From positions 1-64,000 of the forward strand of contig JAZQCI010000019.1 of assembly GCA_045546175.1 (NCBI GenBank): a DNA stretch of 64,000 nt, in the 5' to 3' direction. This DNA comes from CAG-791 sp045546175 (GTDB lineage: Bacteria; Bacillota; Clostridia; Lachnospirales; Lachnospiraceae). The position numbers were made by a program, and so were the translations under genes. The notes beneath the pieces were generated by a model. It made no database searches and was not told the origin of the DNA. It saw only the letters and a list, made by a program, of their open reading frames with translations. Below are positions 19,064 through 27,311 of the stretch, one piece after another (positions within the stretch are counted from its first letter, which is position 1; each line of letters starts with the position of its first letter).

Positions 19064-20616
19064 ACTTCACACTTTCTCCTAATATCTTCCAGAACATCTC
19101 CCATTCCCTGATAAGCGAGCCACGCTTCAAACTCGCTGCTCTCAAATACTTCCTCAACGGCCTGGTCCATGTCCCCTTTTCTGTAATCAAGCCAATCCAC
19201 AAGATCATCAAGAGTTTTCAATGTAAAACCGTCCCAGGATAAGCCGTCATTGCCTTTCAATGATTGGAAAAGCTGTGCGCACGCCTCGTACGGGTGAATC
19301 CTGCTGGCAGAGCGCAGCCTTTCCGCAAATGCTATCTGTTCCCTGCCCCTGCCGTCTTTTTCAAGATAATACGTTACATTTCCTCTCTGAAGAAATACTA
19401 CGACATCATTTCTGCCTTGATCGCCGCTCTTAAATGTCTCTTCCATCTCGCTCAGTGAATAGTATTGCCTTCCTCTCCATACAAAGGAGCGGTTTTGATC
19501 AATTTCCAGAGTGAGCCGGAACATCGCGTCTTCGTCATTAGCCAGCTTCCTTAATTCCCGGCAGGTGAAGATCAGTTCTTTGCCCAGCACCTTGTTAAAC
19601 TGACCGAGAAACTTATCCATTTTCCCCTGCCTGAACAAAAACAGGGCGTACTCCCAATGATCTGTAATACCTTTTATGAGCCCTTCGATGTCTGCGGCGA
19701 TCCATTCCGGATCGTGGAAAGAGATTATTACACGGCCTGACCTGTTCTTCTCTCTGACTGTCTGTGTCCGTGTCTCTCCGCCGAATGTGTCGCCTTCACA
19801 CCATTTTGCCGCCGCTTTGGGGCCGGCCCGTTTTGTCATCTCCATATTGATCATTCCGTTGATCAATAGCTTGAGATTCTGATCCGTATTTTCCTTTCCC
19901 CGAAAACGGACTCCCCGCTCCCAGGCCCTCCTTGCCTGCTGAACAGTATCGGCTTCGATCAGCGGGCTTCCTCCTAAGATCGCGGCGATTGTAAGTCCCA
20001 CGGAGCACCAGTCCGAAGCTCTTCGGCTGACATCATTGTTTAAAAGCTCCGGCGCGGCAAAAGACGGTGTAAGCTGCACAGGTTTCGTCTTTACCATTGC
20101 GGCACTGCCGTAGTCTCCGATCAACACTTTCTTTCTGTTGTCATCCCAGAATATGTTAGACGGTTTAATGTCATTATGGATGATCTTATTCTCATGAAGT
20201 GTGTTAAGTCCGGCAATAATTCCGGGTAAGACAATCTCTCTGATTGTTTCCTGGTCAATCTTTCCGTCGATGCTTCCCTCTCTGTAATACGGATATACTT
20301 CGTACCAGCTCCCGTCAGATCTTCCATAGTCTATAAGAGGGACAAGATTGTCACTCTCAATGTCCTGGATTATCATGAGTACTTCTTCTTCCGGCCTGTG
20401 CTCTGTGATCTTCAGAATGTAATCGTCTTCACTGCTGTCAACGCAGTACCATATTTCAGACTGAAGCGTACATTTGACGAGCGCGATCAGTTTATAATCT
20501 TCAAACTGTTCTCCCGCGTGATATCCGGGTTTTCGCAAATGCGCCCCGTTCTCTTCGCAAAGTGCGGGAATTGTCAGCTGACCTGTTCTGTTTTCAAATT
20601 GAATCGTGTTTTCCAT
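19060..20616 (-). CDS. Ser/Thr protein kinase (Hanks type), soluble
   Basis: A 518-residue protein with a kinase domain at about residues 40-265. Catalytic elements are present: the ATP-anchoring Lys69 in YILKITEH, HNDIKPSN with catalytic Asp149, the metal-binding Asp168 in GDYGSA (in place of DFG), and FAAPELL (APE-like). The glycine loop is degenerate (LVKCTLQSEIWYC). The remaining 250 residues are an unrecognised C-terminal region. Unlike PrkC-type kinases it has no membrane helix and no PASTA repeats, so it acts in the cytoplasm. The FHA protein of the same block is the likely reader of its phosphothreonine marks. The start follows GGAGCAATGACGG and the stop overlaps the next gene. Confidence 0.86.
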   Translation of the reverse strand: MENTIQFENRTGQLTIPALCEENGAHLRKPGYHAGEQFEDYKLIALVKCTLQSEIWYCVDSSEDDYILKITEHRPEEEVLMIIQDIESDNLVPLIDYGRSDGSWYEVYPYYREGSIDGKIDQETIREIVLPGIIAGLNTLHENKIIHNDIKPSNIFWDDNRKKVLIGDYGSAAMVKTKPVQLTPSFAAPELLNNDVSRRASDWCSVGLTIAAILGGSPLIEADTVQQARRAWERGVRFRGKENTDQNLKLLINGMINMEMTKRAGPKAAAKWCEGDTFGGETRTQTVREKNRSGRVIISFHDPEWIAADIEGLIKGITDHWEYALFLFRQGKMDKFLGQFNKVLGKELIFTCRELRKLANDEDAMFRLTLEIDQNRSFVWRGRQYYSLSEMEETFKSGDQGRNDVVVFLQRGNVTYYLEKDGRGREQIAFAERLRSASRIHPYEACAQLFQSLKGNDGLSWDGFTLKTLDDLVDWLDYRKGDMDQAVEEVFESSEFEAWLAYQGMGDVLEDIRRKCEV

Positions 20617-20620
20617 TCCG

Positions 20621-21232
20621 TCATTGCTCCGATCCCGGCGGGATGCCGATCATCCAGATCCTGTCTTTCAGGAATACGCACTGCATGCTTCTTTCGCAAT
20701 TCTCGGCGTCTTTATATCTCTCCGGGTTCTTCCATATGTAAATATTCTGGTTAGAAGATCCCCTGAGCCCTGAGCCGTCATTGTACTTTTCTTCATATCT
20801 TCCGTCTACCAGTACGGAGATTTCCGCAAGAATCGATTCAATCACAGGAGATCTCATCGCATGAAGCTGATCCAGTGTATACCCAGTGTATATCAAAATA
20901 TCGCTGCCATAAGCTTCGACGAACCATCTGACTAATGACAGAAGGCCTTCCGGTTGGTCAAACGGTTCTCCTCCGCTTATTGTCATCCCGTCGACAGGTT
21001 CTTTCCCTCTCATCAGCTTGGCGATCTCGCTGCTTTTTATCACCCTTCCACCTGAAAGGGGCTGCAGTTCCGGGCTTATGCAGCCTGCACAGCCATGGCT
21101 GCAGCCCTGCAGCCATATCCCGAGACGTTTTCCGTATCCGAGCGTTGTGACGGGATACCATATTTTCCCTATTCTGATATCAATAGATTCAATAGATTCT
21201 ATACGTTCCATACATGTCCGCACTGTGAGCAT
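20621..21232 (-). CDS. NrdG-like radical SAM (4Fe-4S) protein, orphan
   Basis: A 203-residue radical SAM protein with the cluster motif CSHGCAGC (CX3CX2C, Cys44/48/51) inside LGIWLQGCSHGCAGCISPEL, and the SAM-binding TISGGEPF block near residue 85, followed by ILIYTGY. Layout and size are those of NrdG-type activases and related single-cluster proteins, which generate a glycyl radical on a partner. No anaerobic ribonucleotide reductase or other glycyl-radical enzyme is encoded nearby. It overlaps the upstream zinc-ribbon gene and runs 4 bases ahead of the kinase. An ATG seven codons downstream (21211) is an equally good start; neither has a strong ribosome site. Its substrate within this block is unknown. 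Confidence 0.82.
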   Translation of the reverse strand: MLTVRTCMERIESIESIDIRIGKIWYPVTTLGYGKRLGIWLQGCSHGCAGCISPELQPLSGGRVIKSSEIAKLMRGKEPVDGMTISGGEPFDQPEGLLSLVRWFVEAYGSDILIYTGYTLDQLHAMRSPVIESILAEISVLVDGRYEEKYNDGSGLRGSSNQNIYIWKNPERYKDAENCERSMQCVFLKDRIWMIGIPPGSEQ

Positions 21233-22206
21233 TTATTCAGGTGAAGCGGCGAACCGCAGTACAGGCACCTGCCGGTTCTGATCCTTTCATGAAATGTATT
21301 TGCAATGATTGCCTGATTAAGCAGTTCAAAGTAAACCGCAGGATCCAATAAATATTTTGCCCCGTGAAGAATACTGTTAAGTATTACGGCAGGATCTTTA
21401 TTCAGTTCCGAAAGATTCGAATAGTCTTTCACTGACGAAAGATCATAAAACACAGTTTTCGGTGTATCAAATGGCGTAAGATTTGTTATTCTGCCCCTTC
21501 CGAAAACTCTGAATTCTCCGTTATCGCCGCTTCCGATTCCGGCAATGCCGATGGGCTGGGACAGTTCTTCGTCTGACGGAACGGCTTTGACGAACTGATC
21601 AATGAATATAAGACCATTTAATACAAAGCTCTTTCTCTCGTAGGCCCATCTGCCGTCTAAATCGGAATCCTCCATCATATCAATATATTTTTGTATCTTA
21701 TTCAGATAATAATTAAGCCACTCTTCCGGATCATTCTCTTTGGGAGGCACAAATTCCGAATACTTTACGGGTACTTTGCTGTTAAGCACACGAAGTCTGT
21801 GCAGCTGATACAGAGATTGTGTCTTTAGCTTCGAGACCGCAAGATCCGATAACTGCCAGGCCAGAATATGAAGTTCGCTTCTGACCGGACCCGATTCTGA
21901 CAATAATGTCTTTAAAGTTCTGAACTGCATGTTCATGATAAGCCCGGTGAGCTTCTCCAGTTCTTCACTGAGTTTCATCAGATCGTACGGTCTTTGAATT
22001 CGTTCAATTCGTTTTTTCAGCACATCAATCTTTCTGAAGGCTTCTTTTGCCTGCGGAGATATGTAAATAGTCCGCTTGTCCAATGCGCCTTTTAAAGATC
22101 TGTCAATTTCAAGCAGAATTGAGTTCCCGGAAATCTCCAGTATTCTGTCTTTTTGTTCCGAGATGTCCCAAACTGCCTGCAATAAATAAACCGTCTGTGG
22201 GTTCAT
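21199..22206 (-). CDS. Unknown protein with C-terminal zinc ribbon
   Basis: A 335-residue protein. Most of the chain is helical with no recognisable family (for example EELEKLTGLIMNMQFRTLKT); the last 25 residues form a zinc ribbon, CLYCGSPLHLNKCSQCGHVW. No membrane segment or signal peptide is visible. Its start codon overlaps the stop of the preceding gene by four bases (ATGA) and its own 3' end overlaps the radical SAM gene, so it belongs to a translationally coupled string. The tight link with the radical SAM gene makes a shared role plausible (for example substrate or carrier), but this is only context. Confidence 0.65.
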   Translation of the reverse strand: MNPQTVYLLQAVWDISEQKDRILEISGNSILLEIDRSLKGALDKRTIYISPQAKEAFRKIDVLKKRIERIQRPYDLMKLSEELEKLTGLIMNMQFRTLKTLLSESGPVRSELHILAWQLSDLAVSKLKTQSLYQLHRLRVLNSKVPVKYSEFVPPKENDPEEWLNYYLNKIQKYIDMMEDSDLDGRWAYERKSFVLNGLIFIDQFVKAVPSDEELSQPIGIAGIGSGDNGEFRVFGRGRITNLTPFDTPKTVFYDLSSVKDYSNLSELNKDPAVILNSILHGAKYLLDPAVYFELLNQAIIANTFHERIRTGRCLYCGSPLHLNKCSQCGHVWNV

Positions 22207-22775
22207 CTCCGCCTCCGATCTTCATCAGGTTGCAGATGCCGATTTAAGTCCCCGACCTTCTCGTCTAATTCTGCCTGCTTATTTTCAACATTCTGCTGCA
22301 ATCGGGATAGCTTCATCCGTTCGATCCTGTCTTCTTCATCCCGCTGCGCCTTGATCAGTTCCAGCCAGTGCGACGCCAAAATTCTTGAGGCGACGCTGAC
22401 ACTCTCTTCACAGGGATGATCGGGCAATTGTGCAGAGCCTGCTGCCAATTCACTTAAGGAGTTGATCTGTCCCCCGCTATGATTCATATTCAATAAGGTT
22501 CTCATCCAATGTGAATAACCGGCAGACAGATTTAACCGTCTGTTAGAAGAAAAAACGGCTTCTGTTCTGGCCACGATCTCCTCATTGCATTCCCCGGACA
22601 GCGCATACGTCAAAAGCGTCTCCACATCCGAAAATCTGTCTCCGTCCAAAGGCGGCCTCGAACGCGGATATTCCGGTTTCGATAAACTTTCGGGACCTGC
22701 TCCGCTATTATCAAACATATTATGAAGAACTGTCAGGTCATTGCTCTCCATCCGGTCCCTGTATGCATCATTCAT
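22203..22775 (-). CDS. Unknown soluble protein with C-terminal coiled coil
   Basis: A protein of about 190 residues starting MNDAYRDRMESNDL. The N-terminal 60 residues look disordered (Pro, Ser, Asp rich), the middle is helical, and the C-terminal 60 residues form an amphipathic, charged coiled coil (ERMKLSRLQQNVENKQAELDE) ending in an Arg tract. I do not recognise a family. The ATG at 22775 lies 8 bases after AGGAG; a GTG at 22784 is too close to it. The gene starts right after the stop of the membrane protein gene and overlaps the next gene by four bases, so it is co-translated with its neighbours. Confidence 0.6.
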   Translation of the reverse strand: MNDAYRDRMESNDLTVLHNMFDNSGAGPESLSKPEYPRSRPPLDGDRFSDVETLLTYALSGECNEEIVARTEAVFSSNRRLNLSAGYSHWMRTLLNMNHSGGQINSLSELAAGSAQLPDHPCEESVSVASRILASHWLELIKAQRDEEDRIERMKLSRLQQNVENKQAELDEKVGDLNRHLQPDEDRRRR

Positions 22776-22776
22776 C

Positions 22777-23217
22777 TCACACACTCCTGGAGATCATCCA
22801 CACCTGCTTCTTCATCCTGAAGTTGCTCACAAGTACGATCATCCACTGTATAAAAGTAAAAATGACAGGCACAAATGTATAAAAATACATAAAGAAGACA
22901 ATAGATGACACTATCATCGCTATGATAAATACAAAGTCTGTGTTAGCCAGCAGCGAATTGTCAAGAATCAGAACGACAGCAGCCACCAGCGCTAATCCTA
23001 CCCCTGCATAAAGCAGCGGCTTATTGTACCGGAGAATCGCCGCTGCGACCTGATACAATGTCACCACAATAGTGAGGATATTGATTTTTTCATTTGTTTT
23101 ATACAATTTTGAATTAGAGGTGATCTCATTTACTATGTTTCTGCAGTGGCCGACCTCCGTGATCAGCTCCTGCATACGGTTCATTTCATTATTCACATTA
23201 AGAATAGTATCTGCCAT
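22777..23217 (-). CDS. Small polytopic membrane protein, unknown
   Basis: A 146-residue protein with a hydrophilic helical N-terminus (about 40 residues) followed by three to four hydrophobic segments (INILTIVVTLYQVAAAIL, LLYAGVGLALVAAVVLIL, FVFIIAMIVSSIVFFMYFYT, VFTFIQWMIVLV) and a short basic tail. No family was recognised. GAGGAGCAAAGACT precedes the ATG. It is the only multi-span membrane protein of the block and sits directly downstream of the FtsK/EssC-like ATPase, which itself lacks membrane helices. A membrane platform for that ATPase is a reasonable guess by analogy with EssB/EccD-type partners, but there is no sequence similarity to support it. Confidence 0.65.
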   Translation of the reverse strand: MADTILNVNNEMNRMQELITEVGHCRNIVNEITSNSKLYKTNEKINILTIVVTLYQVAAAILRYNKPLLYAGVGLALVAAVVLILDNSLLANTDFVFIIAMIVSSIVFFMYFYTFVPVIFTFIQWMIVLVSNFRMKKQVWMISRSV

Positions 23218-23258
23218 AGTCTTTGCTCCTCTGCGAACGATTTAACACAATCGATAGA

Positions 23259-26200
23259 TCAGTCATCCCAGTTTTCATCGAATGCATCATCTTCGTCTTC
23301 AAATGATTCTTCAAAATAAGCGTCTTCACTGTATTCATCAGCATCAATGGTTTCTTCATACGATGTCTCGGGAACTGTCTCGATCCGGTCCATAAACCCA
23401 ACCAGCCATTCCGTGAGCGGCATCGAATATATTCTTACTTTCTTTAAATCGTCGTCAAGGTTATAGGCAATTACATTATTCTCAAACTCTGTCTTCAGAG
23501 AAGAACTCCTGATCACGAGTTCATATTCCTCTTCCTTGAGATCATAGACGATGCGGTTGTCAAATTCCGGAAGAAGGTCCGAAAACATGCTGCAGAAGGT
23601 ACTCGGTTCATTTGCCCAGACAATATAGTTGACTCCGTGTTCCGGGCCTTCCTTCACCAGATTGGTGAACATGGCCTTAGGCGGCATCTTATAAGCCCTG
23701 TCATTATCCAGAAGGCGTCTCGCCCTGTTTAAACCGGCAAAAATCACATAGTGATTCTCCTCGTCCCCTGTTCTGTGCTCGTACTCACTCTCGAGGATGG
23801 AAATACCGTCCATCAGAGTATCCTTGCTGAACACCCTGATTGCATTGGGGAATCTGGCGCACAGTTCGTTCATGATATCAGCTCTCCTGCGTCTTCTGTT
23901 ATCCGCTGTACTGAAGTCAAAGAACGTTATGACCGGCCTGTCCAGAAAGCTATGTCCTTCAGATTTCCTATACAGATCAAACAGAATGCTGATCGCGCTG
24001 AATCCGTAGAGAAGACCCGCCCGCTTATAATCGCTTCCGAGGATCAAAAGGTTCTGTCTCCTTCTGGGCGTAAGCCTCATAGAAAAGCTGTTGAACATTG
24101 CAATTTCTTCTCCCAGAAAGAGCGGGCAGCCATAATCCAGCCTCTCGGGCAATACGCCGCTGATCACGAAACGGTTCAGCGGATTCTCATAATCATCCTG
24201 AATACTGGATAACAGAAGCCTGGGCTTTTCAAACTCCGCTTCATCCAGCAGCCCTTCTTCTATATTGCGATTTTGCTGTTCGCTGATCCTGTTGAGCAGT
24301 TCCCTCTGCTGTTCACTGTCGAAATAAGCCACCCTGAACGGATGGTTGGCGTCTCTGTTACCGCCTGCGTCGTTGAAAACACCCTTTCCGGGATCAACAT
24401 TTACAAGCGATTCTAACGCCTCATTATCGGCATCAAGAATATGTTGTGCGGAAGAAACCGTTGACTGCAGGGCGATCCTGTTCATAACCTGCCCGTAAAT
24501 CTTTTCCAGGTTGTCCGGGAGCGTCTGTGATGCAAGGATCACATGAATGCCAAGCGCTCTTCCCTGTCTGACGATCTGCTCAAGCAATCGTTCGCATTCC
24601 TGCGCTATACTGTCCTCTGATCCTTTTCCTATGAACATCTCATGGAATTCATCGATGATCAGCACAATCCTCGGTATCTTGGAGACCTGATTATATGGAT
24701 CCGACTCGGCAAGTTCGTTATATTTCTCAATATTTTCGCAGCCTTTATCGTGGAATTCCTGCGCTCTTTCAGCCTGCTCCTCTTCCAGATAGCGAAGTAC
24801 CGCAAGTCCGAATTCGGGTTCCGTATCCAGCGAGATCACTCTGAAATTGCGGAGTTTGCTCTCCGCATAGACCTTAAACTCAACGCCCCTCTTGAAGTCG
24901 AGCAGATAGATCTGCACATCTTCCGGAGAGTATCTCAGTAAAAGGCTCATTATAATTGTATGCAGCAGCGTCGATTTTCCGGATCCGATCGTTCCTGATA
25001 TAAGTGCATGATGCTGTGTGATCCGTTCACCGCCCAGATGGATCTGTACGGTTCTGGAGGCGCCTTCCAATCCTATCGGCACGTCAATTCCGTTGGAATC
25101 ATCAAACTTAAACCATTTCTCGGGATGATTGGTCAGATTTCCGGAAATCTCGTCAAAATATATGATAATTCGGTCCGAGGTCTTTATACCGTTTATAAGC
25201 GTTTTAAAGATATCCGCCTGTTTCTCTCTTTCAGGGAGCAAAATCGGATTGACCAGATACTCTTTGGAATTGAACTGATAGTGAAGTGTATCGGAACTAA
25301 ATGACATTTCCCGCGAGTTGGCAGGAATCTCTTTTATATCGAACTCGCAGTTGTCAACATCTTCCGCTAAGCCCGCAATAAAGGAATAAATGCCGCACTT
25401 CGGCCCGCTGCTGACAATCTTTTCAAGCATAGCACAGGACTCTTTGTCGAAATGCCTGGGAAAATCCGCGACAAACAGAGCCTGTAAAGGCTCTGCATTT
25501 TTGCCCACATGCCGGTTGTATTCCACAATGTTATCGAATTCGTTTCTCAGGCAGTCCTGATTGACGTGCTCAATCTGGGCGATCAGAAGGTTCAGCTGTT
25601 CCTTGATACGCTTAGGATCACACCATATTCTCGTGGAAATGATCCGTTCGTCATCATCTCCCAGGCAGGAAAACATGGAGAAATTACTGCCGGAGTCCAC
25701 CGGGTCCATCATTGTTACTCTCAGTTTCCCGCAGGGTATACTCATAAACAGACGCATTTCGATCGCTCTCAGATAATCGAGGGCATCTTCCCGGTTTTCT
25801 CTGTCATATATGATAAACTTATTAAGTTTATAGTCCGAGAACGCGCTGCCGTACGGGAACATCAATGCGCTGCGCCCGTGCACCGTTCGGAGCGCAAAAC
25901 TGAAGCTGTCCCTGACCAGTTCAATGACCGGCGACATCAGTTCGTTGTCTTCCCATTTATCAAGAAATGTATAAAGGAATCCCAGCTGAATTGCCTCCGG
26001 CATATCTGCAGCCGCCTCGTAATTATCATTTTGGGGCGTATTGATAAGGATCGTCTCATAGAGATTTTTCATCATGGCAGGATTTAAGGCCTCTATACCG
26101 ATTCTTGCTTCTTCGTAAATCCTGTCACTGATGATGCGTGACTTGCCGTTCTCCAGATCAATATCTTCCTTATAGCGCCTTGTCGTTTCGCCGATCTGCG

Positions 26201-26699
26201 CTTTATATGTATCTTCCGCAGACTGCACCTTGTCGTTATAGATGCGCTGCTCCTGCTGAACAATTGCGCGATAAGACTCTGAAAACGCCTTCTCACTGGC
26301 CTGTTTCTTGGCCCTGACCTGCCCCAGAACATGTCCGAGTCCTCGGCCGATGGAAGGATTGATCTTATTTTTGCTGCCGGAAAGGTATTTCTCGTCGCCG
26401 TCATATAACTCGAGCTCATAATCCATTTGCTGCTTCAATTCATTCATGCTGCTCATGATCTGCTCTTTATCGGCATCCGCTTTTGACAGCGCATTTGCTC
26501 TTGCCTGCTCGATCCCCGCTTTTCTGACATCAAAAGTGTCGGAGAGAGCCTTCATGGTCCTGTCGTGTCTGTTTTCTTCCTCTCCGATCTGTTCCGCATA
26601 AGTATTTATGATGTCTGCAATCTGACCGGGAAGCCTTTCCATCCTGTTGTATGCCTCTGTCAAAGATATCGGTGCTTGATCAGAAACGTAAGCGCTCAT
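23259..26699 (-). CDS. FtsK/SpoIIIE-EssC-like ATPase with coiled-coil N-terminus
   Basis: A 1146-residue protein, first gene of the accessory block. Residues 1-210 are coiled coil (QRIYNDKVQSAEDTYKAQIG). Then come three RecA-like modules: a degenerate one at about 230-440, an active one with Walker A GTIGSGKST near 573 and Walker B IVLIIDEFHEMF near 682, and a degenerate one at about 860-1080 (LILGSDYKRAGLL in place of Walker A). The order resembles the chained ATPases of EssC/EccC type VII secretion, but the FHA domains and membrane helices of EssC are missing from the protein; an FHA protein and a membrane protein are encoded separately in the block. There is no FtsK gamma domain, so a chromosome-segregation role is unlikely. 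The C-terminus is very acidic. AAAGGGGGAC precedes the ATG. Confidence 0.83.
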   Translation of the reverse strand: MSAYVSDQAPISLTEAYNRMERLPGQIADIINTYAEQIGEEENRHDRTMKALSDTFDVRKAGIEQARANALSKADADKEQIMSSMNELKQQMDYELELYDGDEKYLSGSKNKINPSIGRGLGHVLGQVRAKKQASEKAFSESYRAIVQQEQRIYNDKVQSAEDTYKAQIGETTRRYKEDIDLENGKSRIISDRIYEEARIGIEALNPAMMKNLYETILINTPQNDNYEAAADMPEAIQLGFLYTFLDKWEDNELMSPVIELVRDSFSFALRTVHGRSALMFPYGSAFSDYKLNKFIIYDRENREDALDYLRAIEMRLFMSIPCGKLRVTMMDPVDSGSNFSMFSCLGDDDERIISTRIWCDPKRIKEQLNLLIAQIEHVNQDCLRNEFDNIVEYNRHVGKNAEPLQALFVADFPRHFDKESCAMLEKIVSSGPKCGIYSFIAGLAEDVDNCEFDIKEIPANSREMSFSSDTLHYQFNSKEYLVNPILLPEREKQADIFKTLINGIKTSDRIIIYFDEISGNLTNHPEKWFKFDDSNGIDVPIGLEGASRTVQIHLGGERITQHHALISGTIGSGKSTLLHTIIMSLLLRYSPEDVQIYLLDFKRGVEFKVYAESKLRNFRVISLDTEPEFGLAVLRYLEEEQAERAQEFHDKGCENIEKYNELAESDPYNQVSKIPRIVLIIDEFHEMFIGKGSEDSIAQECERLLEQIVRQGRALGIHVILASQTLPDNLEKIYGQVMNRIALQSTVSSAQHILDADNEALESLVNVDPGKGVFNDAGGNRDANHPFRVAYFDSEQQRELLNRISEQQNRNIEEGLLDEAEFEKPRLLLSSIQDDYENPLNRFVISGVLPERLDYGCPLFLGEEIAMFNSFSMRLTPRRRQNLLILGSDYKRAGLLYGFSAISILFDLYRKSEGHSFLDRPVITFFDFSTADNRRRRRADIMNELCARFPNAIRVFSKDTLMDGISILESEYEHRTGDEENHYVIFAGLNRARRLLDNDRAYKMPPKAMFTNLVKEGPEHGVNYIVWANEPSTFCSMFSDLLPEFDNRIVYDLKEEEYELVIRSSSLKTEFENNVIAYNLDDDLKKVRIYSMPLTEWLVGFMDRIETVPETSYEETIDADEYSEDAYFEESFEDEDDAFDENWDD

Positions 26700-26771
26700 A
26701 TAGTCCCCCTTTTGATAGCCTTCATAATTTAGACAGTATCATTTTTTTCTCAGCTTTTTGATCACAATTGT

Positions 26772-26800
26772 ATTATAACCACAAACGGGTCAATGGAATA
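26772..26800 (-). promoter_or_regulatory. Possible promoter of the accessory block
   Basis: A consensus TATAAT lies on the minus strand at 26777-26772, about 75 bases upstream of the FtsK/EssC-like start codon. The hexamer 17 bases further upstream (TATTCC) is a poor -35; TTGACC at 26793-26788 is better but only 10 bases away. The promoter may be weak or depend on an activator. Confidence 0.4.
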
Positions 26801-26882
26801 CAGAAATTTGATAATGACCGTATGTGCTCTGCTCCGTGTCCGATTTTTGGCCCAGAGATGGCGCGCCACCTGTGTTTGGACG

Positions 26883-26925
26883 AAAAAGAGCCCGGGCTTA
26901 TGCTTTTACACATAAGTCCGGGCTC
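26883..26925 (-). terminator. Intrinsic terminator of ssrA
   Basis: On the minus strand a 15-bp stem (arms 26911-26925 and 26888-26902, GC-rich GAGCCCGG core, one wobble) with an 8-base loop is followed by TTTTT. It lies 9 bases beyond the tmRNA 3' end, a textbook rho-independent terminator. Confidence 0.9.
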
Positions 26926-26933
26926 CTCATGAG

Positions 26934-27299
26934 TGGACCTGGCGGTAGTCGAAACCGCGTCCGAATCAAACTCGCAAAGCCTTCTACATGCTTATTCTGC
27001 TTTCTTACCTCAGCAGCCAGATAGCGGACGAACTGTTGCTGCTTGGTCTGGTAATAATCTTAATCAGGCTTCTTAACAGCTTGGTTTACCTGATGCAAGT
27101 GCCTCTTTTTAAGCCATAAGAGTACGGCGCTTATATCCTATGACCTTAGCCGGATTAAATCCGGGGAGCCTTATAACTCAGGCTGCCTGAAGTTCAACGT
27201 TGTTAGCGTTTATTTATTTGGCTGTTTTTTTCGCAGGCTCAGCCGTCTGCGGCATGCTTCTCTTAACTACATCTAACCCGTCGAAACCATTACAGGCCC
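26934..27299 (-). ncRNA. ssrA: Transfer-messenger RNA (tmRNA)
   Basis: Rescues stalled ribosomes together with SmpB and appends a degradation tag. The ends fold as a tRNA: the 5' GGGCCTG (27299-27293) pairs with CAGGTCC next to the 3' end; the T-arm GCGGT TTCGACT ACCGC is present, and GGTTTCGAC lies near the 5' end. The tag reading frame at 27207-27178 reads GCT AAC AAC GTT GAA CTT CAG GCA GCC TGA, giving (A)ANNVELQAA. After the discriminator A (26934) the DNA reads CTC, so the CCA tail seems not to be encoded. Promoter, terminator and the adjacent smpB gene all agree. Length is about 366 nt, normal for the one-piece form. Confidence 0.95.
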
Positions 27300-27311
27300 G
27301 TGTTCTTTACT

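Noticed and set aside
7541..26699. The block as a canonical type VII secretion locus
   Set aside because: No WXG100 protein, EsaA, EssA, EssB or EsaB was recognised, and the ATPase lacks membrane helices. Only the chained-ATPase layout is shared.
7541..26699. The block as a conjugative element or prophage
   Set aside because: No relaxase, coupling protein, integrase, capsid, tail or portal gene is visible; HerA and FtsK-like ATPases alone are not enough.
23259..26699. Chromosomal FtsK/SpoIIIE DNA translocase
   Set aside because: It has no membrane domain and no gamma winged-helix domain, and two of its three ATPase modules are degenerate.
26820..26885. Small gene between the accessory block and ssrA
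   Set aside because: The open frame here overlaps the ssrA terminator and antisense tmRNA and has no ribosome binding site.
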